Shown: positions 17,110 to 25,845, counted from the stretch's first letter. The stretch: DNA of 64,000 nt from Mariniflexile sp044335535 (GCF_044335535.1 NZ_JBIQVZ010000002.1:310001-374000), one strand, 5' to 3'. A program made the numbers and translations. Notes: generated from the sequence alone by a model not told the origin.

Positions 17110-18150
17110 ATGCGCATAGAATACGATATAAAATTAGGCTTTAAAGATGTTATGATACGGCCAAAACGTTCTACCCTTAAAAGTAGAGCCGAAGTTAGTT
17201 TAGAACGTGAGTTTAAGTTTTTACACAGTCCGTTTTCTTGGACAGGAATCCCTATAATGGCAGCAAATATGGATACCGTTGGTACTTTTGAAATGGCTAA
17301 AGCACTATCAAAAAAACAATTATTCACTGCCATACATAAACATTATTCCACTACCGATTGGAACGTATTTGCATCAAATTTACCACAGGGCATAGAAAAT
17401 TATATCGCTGTAAGTACCGGTGTGAGTAAGCATGACTCTGAAAAATTAGCTTCCATATTTAAATTCAACCCATATTTAAAATTTATTTGTATAGATGTTG
17501 CCAATGGCTATTCTGAATATTTTGCCAATTTTGTAAAGCAAACTAGAGACCAATATCCTGATAAAATTATTATTGCAGGGAATGTTGTTACTGGAGAAAT
17601 GGTTGAAGAATTATTGCTCTCAGGTGCCGATATCGTTAAAGTTGGTATTGGCCCTGGTTCTGTTTGCACAACCCGTGTAAAAACAGGGGTTGGCTACCCA
17701 CAACTTTCGGCAATTATAGAATGTGCAGATGCTGCTCATGGTTTGGGTGGACAAATAATTAGTGATGGTGGTTGTTCCATACCTGGCGATATTGCCAAAG
17801 CTTTTGGTGCAGGTGCCGATTTCGTTATGCTGGGCGGCATGCTTTCTGGCCATACCGAAAGTGGTGGCGAAATTATTGAAAAAGAAGGGAAACCCTATAG
17901 GAAATTTTATGGCATGAGCTCATCAACAGCCATGGAAAAGCATGTAGGCGGTGTTGCTGAATATAGAGCCAGCGAAGGTAAAATGGTTGAAGTCCCTTTT
18001 AAAGGCGATGTTGAAAATACTTTACAAGATATTTTAGGCGGACTTAGAAGCACGTGTACTTACGTAGGTGCACAACGCTTAAAAGAACTTACAAAACGTA
18101 CTACTTTTATTCGCGTAAATGAACAAGAAAATAGAGTTTATGAAGATTAA
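17110..18150 (+). CDS. guaC: GMP reductase
   Basis: The 346-residue protein converts GMP to IMP with NADPH in purine salvage. The catalytic-loop block GIGPGSVCTTRVKTGVG (about 179-195) carries Cys186, and the sequence reads GMP reductase rather than IMP dehydrogenase: there are no CBS domains, it begins with LGFKDVMIRPKRSTL, and the length fits the short GuaC form. PIMAANMDTVGTFEMA (48-63) and ISDGGCSIPGDIAKAFGAGA are further family blocks. It stands alone downstream of the MITE-like element. Confidence 0.93.
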   Translation: MRIEYDIKLGFKDVMIRPKRSTLKSRAEVSLEREFKFLHSPFSWTGIPIMAANMDTVGTFEMAKALSKKQLFTAIHKHYSTTDWNVFASNLPQGIENYIAVSTGVSKHDSEKLASIFKFNPYLKFICIDVANGYSEYFANFVKQTRDQYPDKIIIAGNVVTGEMVEELLLSGADIVKVGIGPGSVCTTRVKTGVGYPQLSAIIECADAAHGLGGQIISDGGCSIPGDIAKAFGAGADFVMLGGMLSGHTESGGEIIEKEGKPYRKFYGMSSSTAMEKHVGGVAEYRASEGKMVEVPFKGDVENTLQDILGGLRSTCTYVGAQRLKELTKRTTFIRVNEQENRVYED

Positions 18151-18157
18151 GTATTCA

Positions 18158-18215
18158 ATGTCCTATTAAAGATTCAAGACCGTTTTGCTAAAAGACAATA
18201 GAAAATAGACAAGAG
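18158..18215. repeat. dispersed repeat G, copy 1
   Basis: TGTCCTATTAAAGATTCAAG with a following ACAATAGAAAATAGAC tail just after guaC; a second copy (TGTCCGATTAAAGAGTCAAG) lies at 32680-32732. Confidence 0.55.
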
Positions 18216-18359
18216 ACGAGTGAAAATAGACAAATTGAATCAGTATCCATTAAGTGTGTAAACTGAAATTATCGAGATATTTTTTTTGCACCAACCCCGT
18301 AACAAGTAACTTTTTACCTAGGGTCGAACATGCTTATTTTTTATTTGTATCTACTTTTG

Positions 18360-18731
18360 TCACAATTCGTATCCACTTTTTATCACTGTTAAAATCAACT
18401 TAAATCGTCCATTAGGCTTAATACGACTTGCTCTATGAGCAGGTATAAGTATACCATCTCCTGTTTTAAGTGTAGATGCCTTGCCGTCAATTTCAATAAT
18501 TGCGCTGCCATCAATAATTTGTGCATATGTGTCGAAAGGAGAAACCTTCTCATTAAGTCCTTCACCGCTTGCAAATGATAGCGCATTTATTGACCCTGTT
18601 GTCTTTTTCATTATAGACTTACTAACAACAGCATTATGCTCATATTCTATTAACTCAACGATAATATGGGAATTGCCTTTTTCAATTTCTCCATCTTTGT
18701 TTGGCAATTTTTCTAGTTCTTTAGTATCCAT
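18360..18731 (-). CDS. cupin-domain protein
   Basis: The 123-residue product is a single small beta-barrel (cupin_2-like): an entry strand SINALSFASGEGLNEKVSP, a GSAIIEIDGKASTLKTGDGI turn and PAHRASRIKPNG. The classical metal-binding HxH(x)nE pattern is weak: the first motif lacks the histidine pair (NEKVSPFDT), so enzyme activity is doubtful and a binding or sensing role is possible. It lies near a second cupin gene in the same orientation, 292 bases away, but the two are not close relatives and need not be one operon. Confidence 0.75.
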   Translation of the reverse strand: MDTKELEKLPNKDGEIEKGNSHIIVELIEYEHNAVVSKSIMKKTTGSINALSFASGEGLNEKVSPFDTYAQIIDGSAIIEIDGKASTLKTGDGILIPAHRASRIKPNGRFKLILTVIKSGYEL

Positions 18732-19023
18732 GATTTATAATTTTTAATGGTGAACTTCTTTGTGTAACACAAATTAGGGCTATTATTTGACCATATAGTT
18801 ACATAATTAAGAGAAAAAGTTACATCATTTTGTATATCAACTGCCAGATTTGGTTGCATCAAATTTTCATTTTTTGAAGTTTCCCTTTCGTCTTAGCTCA
18901 AGATAAACTAAAGTCGAAATCACATAACGTGAGCAAAAAGTGTGATTCCTCATTCTTCGGAATGACAAAACAGAATCTGTTTTCCCTTAACTTAATAACA
19001 TTGTGCTCGCGCGAGCAGAGGCT
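18732..19023. other. intergenic gap with palindromic repeat remnants
   Basis: AAGATAAACTAAAGTCG (18900-18916) repeats the tail of the element at 4973. GATTCCTCATTCTTCGGAAT (18943-18962) is a short hairpin of the kind scattered through flavobacterial genomes. No gene seen. Confidence 0.5.
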
Positions 19024-19371
19024 TTATTTGTCGGTTTCATTATATCTATCTCCACGAGTTGTAGGTTCAGAAATCACAATAAACTCTAAATTTTCTGATT
19101 GGTCATTTCGAATTCTGTGTTTTGTTCTTGGTGGAATATGAATTCCGTTTCCCTTTTCAATTTCAACTATTTCATTTTCAATTTCAAAAGTCGCTTTTCC
19201 GCTTAATATTCTAAAAAATTGTTGTGATAAGTTATGGTAGTGTTTTGTCTCTTGAGTTTTCGGAGGCATTAATTCCTCTATCACACTTAAACTTTGAGAT
19301 TTCACTAAGTGCCAACCACTACAATTATCTCCCCATATATAATGTTCGCTATTCTCTTTCGATTTTTTCAT
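19024..19371 (-). CDS. cupin-domain protein with intact metal motif
   Basis: At 115 residues this is a single-domain cupin. The first motif ETKHYHNLSQQFF supplies the HxH pair with a following Gln in the usual Glu position, and the second motif HIPPRTKHRI supplies the last His. It is therefore likely to bind a metal and act on, or sense, a small molecule; the substrate is unknown. The final residues (TTRGDRYNETDK) are polar. It is the gene next to the truncated comM copy and so marks the chromosomal side of that junction. Confidence 0.8.
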   Translation of the reverse strand: MKKSKENSEHYIWGDNCSGWHLVKSQSLSVIEELMPPKTQETKHYHNLSQQFFRILSGKATFEIENEIVEIEKGNGIHIPPRTKHRIRNDQSENLEFIVISEPTTRGDRYNETDK

Positions 19372-19471
19372 TTTATTTTTTATTTGCAGTGTTTTTTCAA
19401 ATCATACACAACATTGAATATAAATACATTGTCTATATCCAAATTATATATTTACGAATATAATAAATATT

Positions 19472-19520
19472 CCCCGCTACCACGAGCGTCACACCCGTGG
19501 CGTCAAAAATTAGTTTTTAA
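19472..19520. repeat. repeat D, copy 1
   Basis: CCCCGCTACCACGAGCGTCA followed by CACCCGTGGCGTCAAAAATT; a second copy is at 22992-23040. This copy directly abuts the left comM duplication. Confidence 0.7.
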
Positions 19521-20269
19521 AGATTCCCGCCTTACTGAAACAAGTTCAGCACAAGCCGCAGGAATTTAACCCAACCAGCCTTCCCTATCCAAACTTCTAT
19601 ATTGAATGGCTTCACTAATGTGCGCCCCATTTACGCTTTCAACACCTTCTAAATCGGCAATGGTTCTTGAAACTTTCAGGATTCTGTCATAGGCGCGTGC
19701 CGATAAATTCAATCGTTCCATAGCGGTTTTTAATAACTGCTTGGAGGCATCGTCCAACACACAATATTTTCTGATTTGTTTGGTGCTCATCTGCGCATTG
19801 TAATGTACTAGATCACTTTCTTTAAAACGGTCGGTTTGAAGCTCCCTAGCTTTAGTAACTCGCTTTCTAATGTCTACCGAGGTTTCTCCTTTTCTGTCTT
19901 CCGATAGTTTTTCAAAAGGCACGGGCGTTACTTCAATATGTATATCAATGCGATCCAACAAGGGACCTGAAATTTTACTTAAATAGCGTTGCATTTCGGC
20001 AGGACTAGACGTTACTGGTGCGTTCGGATCGTTAAAATAACCTCCAGGACTGGGGTTCATACTTGCCACTAACATAAATGATGATGGATAGGTCACTGTA
20101 AACTTCGCACGCGAAATAGTCACTTCCCTATCTTCTAATGGCTGACGCAAGACTTCTAAAACATCCCGCTTAAATTCGGGCAATTCATCTAAAAACAACA
20201 CACCATTATGTGATAACGAAATCTCTCCCGGTTGTGGAAAGCTACCACCACCAACAAGCGCAACGTTTG
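19520..20269. repeat. comM: direct repeat, left copy (about 750 bases; partner 23771-24519)
   Basis: Compared by eye with 23771-24519, this segment differs by 19 substitutions and one single-base indel, about 97% identity. It begins at the hairpin after comM and stops abruptly at CAACGTTTG (20261-20269), within the comM ATPase domain. Both copies have the same orientation and enclose 3.5 kb of unrelated genes. Confidence 0.9.
19566..20269 (-). pseudogene. comM: 5'-truncated second copy of comM (YifB family)
   Basis: The reading frame matches the last 234 or so residues of the intact ComM-like protein at 23816-25351, from VALVGGGSFPQPGE to the end. It lacks the first 277 residues, including the Walker A loop, so it cannot be a working ATPase. 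No frameshift or stop has appeared. Of 18 base differences in the coding part I count only three that change the protein (A/S, D/E and Y/H). That bias to silent changes suggests the segment was under selection as part of a full gene until recently, for example in another strain. A GTG at 20201 could start an N-truncated product. Confidence 0.9.
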
Positions 20270-20337
20270 TGAAAGTTAAATATGTGTGGGTATAATATAG
20301 CTTAGTGTTTATAAGGGATTGGGGGAAATGTTAATGT

Positions 20338-20934
20338 TTAAATTAAGATATAATTTTTGATAACCAACAATGATATAATAGCAAAGATTATAGGAAATAA
20401 TATATCTAAAATAATTAAAAATAAATTGAAAATTGATTCTGTTGATTTATGAAATGTTGAAATTCGGTTTAGCTTTTTAATGACGCTCTTTAATTTAATT
20501 TGATATAAACGAGTGGGGTTATTAAAATAAAAATTATCGTTAGCTTGAATAATATCGCTAGACTCATCTAATATTTTGTTAATTTCTTCTTTAATTTCTT
20601 TTTCAGATTTCCCTCCATTAGTTATTTTAATTATTTCTCCATTTATTTTACTAAAATCCGTTAAATATGATTTTGTTTTCCTAATTAAATATTCTTTAAA
20701 ATGTTCGTTATATCCTCTAATTATAAAAGCTATTAAAAGAAATATTATTGTAAAAAATAACAAGTTAGGAATAATGTCTTGATTGTTTTTATCAAAGCTT
20801 AAACCAAATAATTCAAAATCTCCAGTTGAATTATTAATTAAAGTTTTAAATATAATTCCAGTTAGTGAAAATATTAATAATGATTTCCTTACTTTTTTAA
20901 AATCATCAAATTCTATTTTATCAATTGTACTCAT
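20338..20934 (-). CDS. membrane protein of unknown function, paralogue of the next gene
   Basis: The 198-residue product has an N-terminal KIEFDDFKKVRKSLL block, hydrophobic segments at about 18-34 and 55-73, a polar helical middle (about 80-160) with NFYFNNPTRLYQIKLK, and a last hydrophobic hairpin (about 168-196) with ILDILFPIIFAI. It aligns along its length with the neighbouring 155-residue protein (FDDVKKLRKSLL, LDIIFPIVLAL), so the two arose by duplication. They are the second and third genes of a three-gene unit led by a secreted barrel protein. The base composition is very A/T-rich. Unknown family. Confidence 0.7.
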   Translation of the reverse strand: MSTIDKIEFDDFKKVRKSLLIFSLTGIIFKTLINNSTGDFELFGLSFDKNNQDIIPNLLFFTIIFLLIAFIIRGYNEHFKEYLIRKTKSYLTDFSKINGEIIKITNGGKSEKEIKEEINKILDESSDIIQANDNFYFNNPTRLYQIKLKSVIKKLNRISTFHKSTESIFNLFLIILDILFPIIFAIISLLVIKNYILI

Positions 20935-21026
20935 ATTTAAAAAAAGTATTTAGTTCATCATAATGAACTGGATTTAATATATCTATTTATTTGAATCTAT
21001 ATGTTTATAAGGTATTGGGGAAAATA

Positions 21027-21494
21027 TTAAAGTTTTATAAAAATTACTGCTAAAGCAAATAAAGCTAAAACAATTGGAAATATAATATCTAAAACCATAA
21101 CCGAATAGTATGTGAAATTAGCTTTTAATTTAACCTTTTCATCAAAATCTTTTAAAAGTCTTTTTCTAGCTAATTCTTCTTCACTATTGAATTTAAAATT
21201 ATATTGGGATATTCTTTCGTTTGAAATTATCTTTATTGTTTTTTCATATTCCTTTTTAAATGTATCGTTATTATATCTAATAATTAAAGCAATAGTGAAA
21301 AATATAATCAAGTAACCAATATAATTTGGCAAAAACGTTGCATCACCAATAGGTAATGAAAAACCTAAAAAATCAATAGTAGTATCTTCTTTTGAATACT
21401 TTACTAATTTGGCTAAAAATATACCAATTACTGATGCAACCAATAATGATTTCCTAAGTTTCTTAACATCATCAAATTCTAATTCTAAACTCAT
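21027..21494 (-). CDS. membrane protein of unknown function, paralogue of the previous gene
   Basis: A 155-residue protein with the same plan as the 198-residue neighbour: FDDVKKLRKSLL, a hydrophobic segment at about 18-33, a second at about 57-72 followed by IIRYNNDTFKKEY, a polar charged middle and the hydrophobic end VLDIIFPIVLALFALAVIF. The middle helical section is shorter by about 40 residues than in the paralogue. It lies 34 bases after the end of the secreted barrel gene, so co-transcription is likely. A membrane pair that might form a hetero-oligomer is an inference from the paralogy alone. Confidence 0.7.
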   Translation of the reverse strand: MSLELEFDDVKKLRKSLLVASVIGIFLAKLVKYSKEDTTIDFLGFSLPIGDATFLPNYIGYLIIFFTIALIIRYNNDTFKKEYEKTIKIISNERISQYNFKFNSEEELARKRLLKDFDEKVKLKANFTYYSVMVLDIIFPIVLALFALAVIFIKL

Positions 21495-21528
21495 TTTAAA
21501 ATAATGTATTTAATTATTTTCGTTAATA

Positions 21529-22827
21529 TTATTCTGAGTCTTGTGATTTTGGTTTCCCAAAATTATACGTTATTCCAAAGAAATGACCGAATTTAAATTT
21601 ATCAACTATCGGAGGGTTTCCTGCATTTCCTAAATCATACTGAGTTTCATTATCTGCAATAAAATTATCCTGCAAAACACTAACACGTCCCATTGACAAG
21701 CCTGTATGAAAAATAAACCTTTCCTTTTTACCTACAATAAAGCCTAAACCAGTTAACAATTGAAATTTTTGATTACTTGTAAATAAAGCTCCAACATTCA
21801 ATGAAGGTCTTAACCAAGACCCACCCCTTAGAGATACGTTAACCATTGCTCCAAAACCGAAATCATAATTACCATTATCTTGTCTTAAAATTGTTTTCTT
21901 TCCATTTGGCATTCCCGTATCATCTAAAGCATTTGTTAAAATATATGTATTATCAAAAATAGAACTTATAAATGCACCACCACTAAAATCAACTTTAACA
22001 CCACCTCTTATCCACAATTTATATACATAAGGCTTTTCAACAACTGAAGTATTAATATTTGTTCTTTGTAAAGTAATTTCAACATAATCAATGTTATCAC
22101 CATTTACATCAATTGGATACAAATAAATGGATGTATTAACACTCATTAATAATTCTAATTTCTCATCACAATCTTTTAGTAGTTGATTTATTTTTTTTTG
22201 ATTATCAATAGTTAAAGTAGATGGTGTAGTTAGGTTTTCAATTTGATTATCTAAATAATAATCTTTATTTAAAGCATCTTCAAATGAATTTTTAAATTCT
22301 TTTCTTTCTTTGTCAAATTGGTCAAAATCTAATTCGTCCTTATGAGCTAAACTTTTAATATAACCATTTAACGTTACTTTTAAATCATTGACCTCAATAA
22401 GAAGTTTATTTTGTTCAGTATTAATTTCATCATTTGTAGCTAATACTTTTTTTTCATCAATACTATCAATAGAACCTACATTTTTATCAATTTCAATTCC
22501 TCTACTACTAAAAGGAATAAGGTTTTCATCAAAAAATAAATTAACTAGATTATAATTCAAAACATACCTATACTTAAAAGGGTTACCATTTATCAATTTA
22601 ACTTGAATTGGGCTTTTGTTTGTAAAAACTAATTTATTTTTTTTACTACTATTTTGAACGCTCTTTATATCCGGTTGACCTAAATCTATAGTAAACACTG
22701 TTGTTTTAATTCCAGTAGAATCTTCTGTTCCACATTTCGATTTTGGTTTAGCTCCTCCGTCTTGTGCTTCCAAAGTTGTATTGAAAACAAAAATTAATAG
22801 AAAAATAAAAAAAAGTAAATGTTTCAT
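21529..22827 (-). CDS. secreted protein with C-terminal beta-barrel-like domain
   Basis: The 432-residue product has a signal peptide (1-22, cleaved before QDGGAKPKSKCG). A mixed region includes a charged helical stretch (about 125-235: EVNDLKVTLNGYIKSLAHKD, FDKERKEFKNSF). From about residue 285 to the end there are alternating aromatic strands (VDFSGGAFISSIF, YDFGFGAMVNVSLRGG, FGHFFGITYNFG) typical of an outer-membrane or barrel domain. It appears to lead a unit with the two small membrane-protein paralogues. No known family is recognised. With inner-membrane partners and an envelope protein the set could span the envelope. Confidence 0.7.
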   Translation of the reverse strand: MKHLLFFIFLLIFVFNTTLEAQDGGAKPKSKCGTEDSTGIKTTVFTIDLGQPDIKSVQNSSKKNKLVFTNKSPIQVKLINGNPFKYRYVLNYNLVNLFFDENLIPFSSRGIEIDKNVGSIDSIDEKKVLATNDEINTEQNKLLIEVNDLKVTLNGYIKSLAHKDELDFDQFDKERKEFKNSFEDALNKDYYLDNQIENLTTPSTLTIDNQKKINQLLKDCDEKLELLMSVNTSIYLYPIDVNGDNIDYVEITLQRTNINTSVVEKPYVYKLWIRGGVKVDFSGGAFISSIFDNTYILTNALDDTGMPNGKKTILRQDNGNYDFGFGAMVNVSLRGGSWLRPSLNVGALFTSNQKFQLLTGLGFIVGKKERFIFHTGLSMGRVSVLQDNFIADNETQYDLGNAGNPPIVDKFKFGHFFGITYNFGKPKSQDSE

Positions 22828-22991
22828 AACTTGTTGGGTTGGTTAGTAAATTATATAAGGCAATATAGAAAAAAAACTTACAATATTAAATTAAAATTCA
22901 TACATTTCATCTTGTAAGCTTCCCCAGATTAGAACTGTTTAATTGTCTAAAATTTCTATAAAGTTATTGTTTTCAATTGTAATGGGGTTAA

Positions 22992-23040
22992 CCCCGCTCC
23001 CGCGAACGTCACGCTCGTGGCGTCAAAGATTGGTTTTTAT
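22992..23040. repeat. repeat D, copy 2
   Basis: CCCCGCTCCCGCGAACGTCA followed by CGCTCGTGGCGTCAAAGATT matches 19472-19520. It lies between the three-gene unit and the 210-residue gene, inside the segment enclosed by the comM copies. Confidence 0.7.
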
Positions 23041-23115
23041 CTTAATTAAAAAGAGCATCTACCCTAAGTTCTACTAAGCAGAGTCGTTTTTTTAAAATCT
23101 AAACAGATCTTCTTC

Positions 23116-23748
23116 TCAATCTTTCATCCCTTTTCGCTTTATCTTTTGCCTCTTTTTTAAAAATATATCAACCTCTTTCATACTTATTTCTCTTCTCAGA
23201 GTAAAAGGATGAAAAATATTAATCAAACTCGAAATACTCAGAAACACAATTAGTGATTGAACAAAAACACTCTCATTGATTAGTTTTTGTAATACATTAT
23301 CAAACCATATATTAATAAAATAATATGATGTTGCAATTAAACCACTAATAGATATAAGAATAAAATTCACCTTAATACTTTTAATCCAATCAATAGTTTT
23401 CAAAATTTGAATTTTACAACCATAAAGTATATTGTAAATCTTAATCATCAAACGATTAAATTTGTTAATTTTTAAAGTTGTAAAATATCCCTGTTGATTA
23501 ACTTCACCTAGTTCAGACGTTCCTTTACTATTATTCTTATCGTATTTATATGCATTAGCACTTATGTCAACATTAGTTTTATCTTTACGATTTTGATAAT
23601 TAAACCTACATTTTACCCATTTATTATTAACTTTTATTCTTACATCATCCCCCAATATATATTGTGGTAATTTAACTTCAATATCTCTACTATCACACCA
23701 ATAAGTTTTTACATAATCCACTTTATAGCCACCGATTTTTAATTTCAT
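23116..23748 (-). CDS. two-helix membrane protein of unknown function
   Basis: The 210-residue product has a soluble N-terminal region (1-105) that looks all-beta and lists many Lys/Asn/Tyr residues (KLPQYILGDDVRIKVNNKW, RFNYQNRKDKTNV). Two hydrophobic helices follow at about 127-147 and 163-182, then a very basic C-terminal tail (FLKKRQKIKRKGMKD). The beta region could bind a ligand, but no motif is recognised. It ends 376 bases past comM in the same direction and is separated from the three-gene unit by repeat D, so it may be a separate transcript. Unknown family; very A/T-rich like its neighbours. Confidence 0.65.
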   Translation of the reverse strand: MKLKIGGYKVDYVKTYWCDSRDIEVKLPQYILGDDVRIKVNNKWVKCRFNYQNRKDKTNVDISANAYKYDKNNSKGTSELGEVNQQGYFTTLKINKFNRLMIKIYNILYGCKIQILKTIDWIKSIKVNFILISISGLIATSYYFINIWFDNVLQKLINESVFVQSLIVFLSISSLINIFHPFTLRREISMKEVDIFLKKRQKIKRKGMKD

Positions 23749-23770
23749 AACAAAAAATTTATTAATTAAA

Positions 23771-24519
23771 AAGATTCCCGCCTTACTGAAACAAGTTCAG
23801 CACAAGCCGCGGGAATTAACCCAACCAGCCTTCCCTATCCAAACTTCTATATTGAATGGCTTCACTAATGTGCGACCCATTTACGCTTTCAACACCTTCT
23901 AAATCGGCAATGGTTCTTGAAACTTTTAGGATTCTGTCATAGGCACGTGCCGATAAATTCAATCGTTCCATAGCGGTTTTTAATAACTGCTTGGAGGCTT
24001 CGTCCAACACACAATGTTTTCTGATTTGTTTGGTGCTCATCTGCGCATTGTAATGTACTAGATCACTTTCTTTAAAACGGTCGGTTTGAAGCTCCCTAGC
24101 TTTAGTAACTCGCTTTCTAATATCTACCGAGGTTTCTCCTTTTCTGTCTTCCGATAGTTTTTCAAAAGGTACGGGCGTTACTTCAATATGAATATCAATG
24201 CGATCCAACAAAGGACCTGAAATTTTACTTAAATAGCGTTGCATTTCGGCAGGACTAGACGTTACTGGTGCATTCGGGTCGTTAAAATAGCCCCCGGGAC
24301 TGGGATTCATGCTTGCCACCAACATAAATGATGATGGATAGGTCACTGTAAACTTCGCACGCGAAATAGTCACTTCCCTATCTTCTAATGGCTGACGCAA
24401 GACTTCTAAAACATCCCGCTTAAATTCGGGCAATTCATCTAAAAACAACACACCATTATGTGATAACGAAATCTCTCCCGGTTGTGGAAAGCTACCACCG
24501 CCAACAAGCGCAACGTTTG
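23771..24519. repeat. comM: direct repeat, right copy (inside intact comM)
   Basis: Partner of 19520-20269: the 3' part of intact comM plus the hairpin after it. The match starts at AGATTCCCG and ends at CAACGTTTG (24511-24519). Confidence 0.9.
23773..23816 (-). terminator. nested hairpin directly after comM
   Basis: ATTCCCGC ... GCGGGAAT encloses a second stem CTGAA ... TTCAG. It follows the comM stop codon on the minus strand. A terminator role is likely but there is no long T-run; the CTGAA/TTCAG core is also found in common flavobacterial repeats. In the left copy one base of the outer stem is changed. Confidence 0.55.
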
Positions 24520-25351
24520 ATATGGTGTGGTGCGGACTCCGAAATGGCCGTTGTGCCATAAGACCTGTGTCTTTTACACGCCCAACAACCGAATGAATTT
24601 TTGTGGTTTCCAGCGCTTCATGGAGCGTCATCGGTGGTAAAATACTTGGCAAGCGTTTTGCCAACATGGTTTTTCCTGCACCTGGAGGCCCAATTAAAAT
24701 AATATTATGTCCACCAGCTGCTGCAATTTCCATACAGCGCTTGATACCTTCTTGCCCCCTAACATCGGAGAAATCGTGTTCTGGAAAATCTAAATTTTTC
24801 TCAAACTCTTCTCGGGTATTTACAATGGTTTGTTCTAAGGGTTCTCCTTTATTAAAATAGTTAATAACCTGCTCAATATTTTCAATACCGTAAACCTCTA
24901 GATTATCGACAATGGCAGCCTCTTTTGCATTCTGACTTGGCAAAATAAATCCTTTAAAACCTTCTTCTCGTGCTTTTACCGCAATGGGCAATGCGCCTTT
25001 TATGGGCTGTAAAGTACCGTCAAGCGACAATTCGCCCATAATAATATAACGGTCTAAATTTTCGGCTTGAATTTGATTGGAAGACGCTAAAATGCCTATT
25101 GCCAAAGTTAAATCGTAGGCTGAACCTTCTTTTCGTAAATCGGCAGGCGACATGTTAATGATAATCTTTTTACCGGGAATCCTGTATCCATTATTTTGAA
25201 GTGCCGCTGCAATACGGTAGTTACTCTCTTTAATAGCGTTATCTGGTAAGCCAACTAAATGATATCCAATACCTGTATCGGTATTCACTTCAACGGTGAT
25301 GGTCGTGGCTTCTACACCAAAAACGGCACTTCCAAAAACTTTTTTAAGCAT
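23816..25351 (-). CDS. comM: ComM/YifB family Mg-chelatase-like AAA+ ATPase
   Basis: This intact 511-residue protein has an N-terminal ChlI-like Lon-S5 fold (about 20-140), the AAA+ core with Walker A GPPGAGKT (221-228), the HTISNVALVGGG and FLDELPEF (Walker B) blocks and the C-terminal Mg-chelatase domain (about 400-505). In naturally competent bacteria ComM is a branch-migration helicase that helps integrate incoming DNA during transformation. The 3' half exists again at 19520-20269, which marks comM as the site where a 3.5-kb segment entered. The start at 25351 gives the family-typical MLKKVFGSAVFG. Confidence 0.93.
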   Translation of the reverse strand: MLKKVFGSAVFGVEATTITVEVNTDTGIGYHLVGLPDNAIKESNYRIAAALQNNGYRIPGKKIIINMSPADLRKEGSAYDLTLAIGILASSNQIQAENLDRYIIMGELSLDGTLQPIKGALPIAVKAREEGFKGFILPSQNAKEAAIVDNLEVYGIENIEQVINYFNKGEPLEQTIVNTREEFEKNLDFPEHDFSDVRGQEGIKRCMEIAAAGGHNIILIGPPGAGKTMLAKRLPSILPPMTLHEALETTKIHSVVGRVKDTGLMAQRPFRSPHHTISNVALVGGGSFPQPGEISLSHNGVLFLDELPEFKRDVLEVLRQPLEDREVTISRAKFTVTYPSSFMLVASMNPSPGGYFNDPNAPVTSSPAEMQRYLSKISGPLLDRIDIHIEVTPVPFEKLSEDRKGETSVDIRKRVTKARELQTDRFKESDLVHYNAQMSTKQIRKHCVLDEASKQLLKTAMERLNLSARAYDRILKVSRTIADLEGVESVNGSHISEAIQYRSLDREGWLG

Positions 25352-25451
25352 ATAAATTATTTAGTGCTTAAATGTAAGAAATGTAATCTTTTAATTGACG
25401 TATTTATTGAAAAAAATAATTCTTTGGACAAAAAATGACTGATCTTCGATT

Positions 25452-25533
25452 CAATGGAAAAAAGTTTAAACCACTTCATAAACTAAATGGCAACAAATTG
25501 ATATTCAAATGTCTGTTTGCATTTCTGTTTTAA
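25452..25533. repeat. solo MITE-end-like sequence plus repeat F copy 1
   Basis: GTTTAAACCACTTCA repeats the end of the element at 16806-17023. The following ACTAAATGGCAACAAATTGA with CAAATGTCTGTTTGC recurs at 32743-32795. Confidence 0.6.
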
Positions 25534-25539
25534 ATAAAT

Positions 25540-25750
25540 AAAATTCTTAAAACGAATAATCTCCGGCAGAGCCATAGGAGTATTTTACTCGTTTCATTTT
25601 GTCCTAAAAGTACAAAAAACCGAAAATTTATTTATGACACCTCACCCAAAACTGTCTGACAGTTTTGACCTCTCCTCAAAGAGAGTTAGAATCGGACACG
25701 AATAAAGTGAACCCTCGGGGCAAGCCCCGAGGGATCCTTTAGATTAAAGG
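25540..25750. repeat. dispersed palindromic repeat A, copy 3
   Basis: It includes GGCAGAGCCATAGGAG, GTTTCATTTTGTCC, ACCTCACCCAAAACTG with the CTGTCTGACAG stem, GACCTCTCC, and the very strong hairpin CCCTCGGGGC/GCCCCGAGGG (25712-25733). The hairpin is downstream of the PorP-like gene on the minus strand and could stop its transcription. Confidence 0.85.
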
Positions 25751-25845
25751 AATTCTAGAATATTATAAAAGATATTTAAGACGTTTCCATTGATTATAAT
25801 GCATAAACAATTGAAAATTAATACCATTGAAAACTATTGTGAAAA

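Larger units (their letters stand above)
25352..25845. other. 494-base intergenic region of stacked repeats
   Basis: No gene seen. From comM outwards it holds a leader of about 100 bases, a MITE-end-like sequence (25452-25478), repeat F (25482-25533) and repeat A copy 3 (25540-25750). Confidence 0.7.

Noticed and set aside
18360..19371. The two cupin genes as a tandem duplication
   Set aside because: Sequences share only the general fold pattern; metal motifs and ends differ, and a repeat-filled gap separates them.
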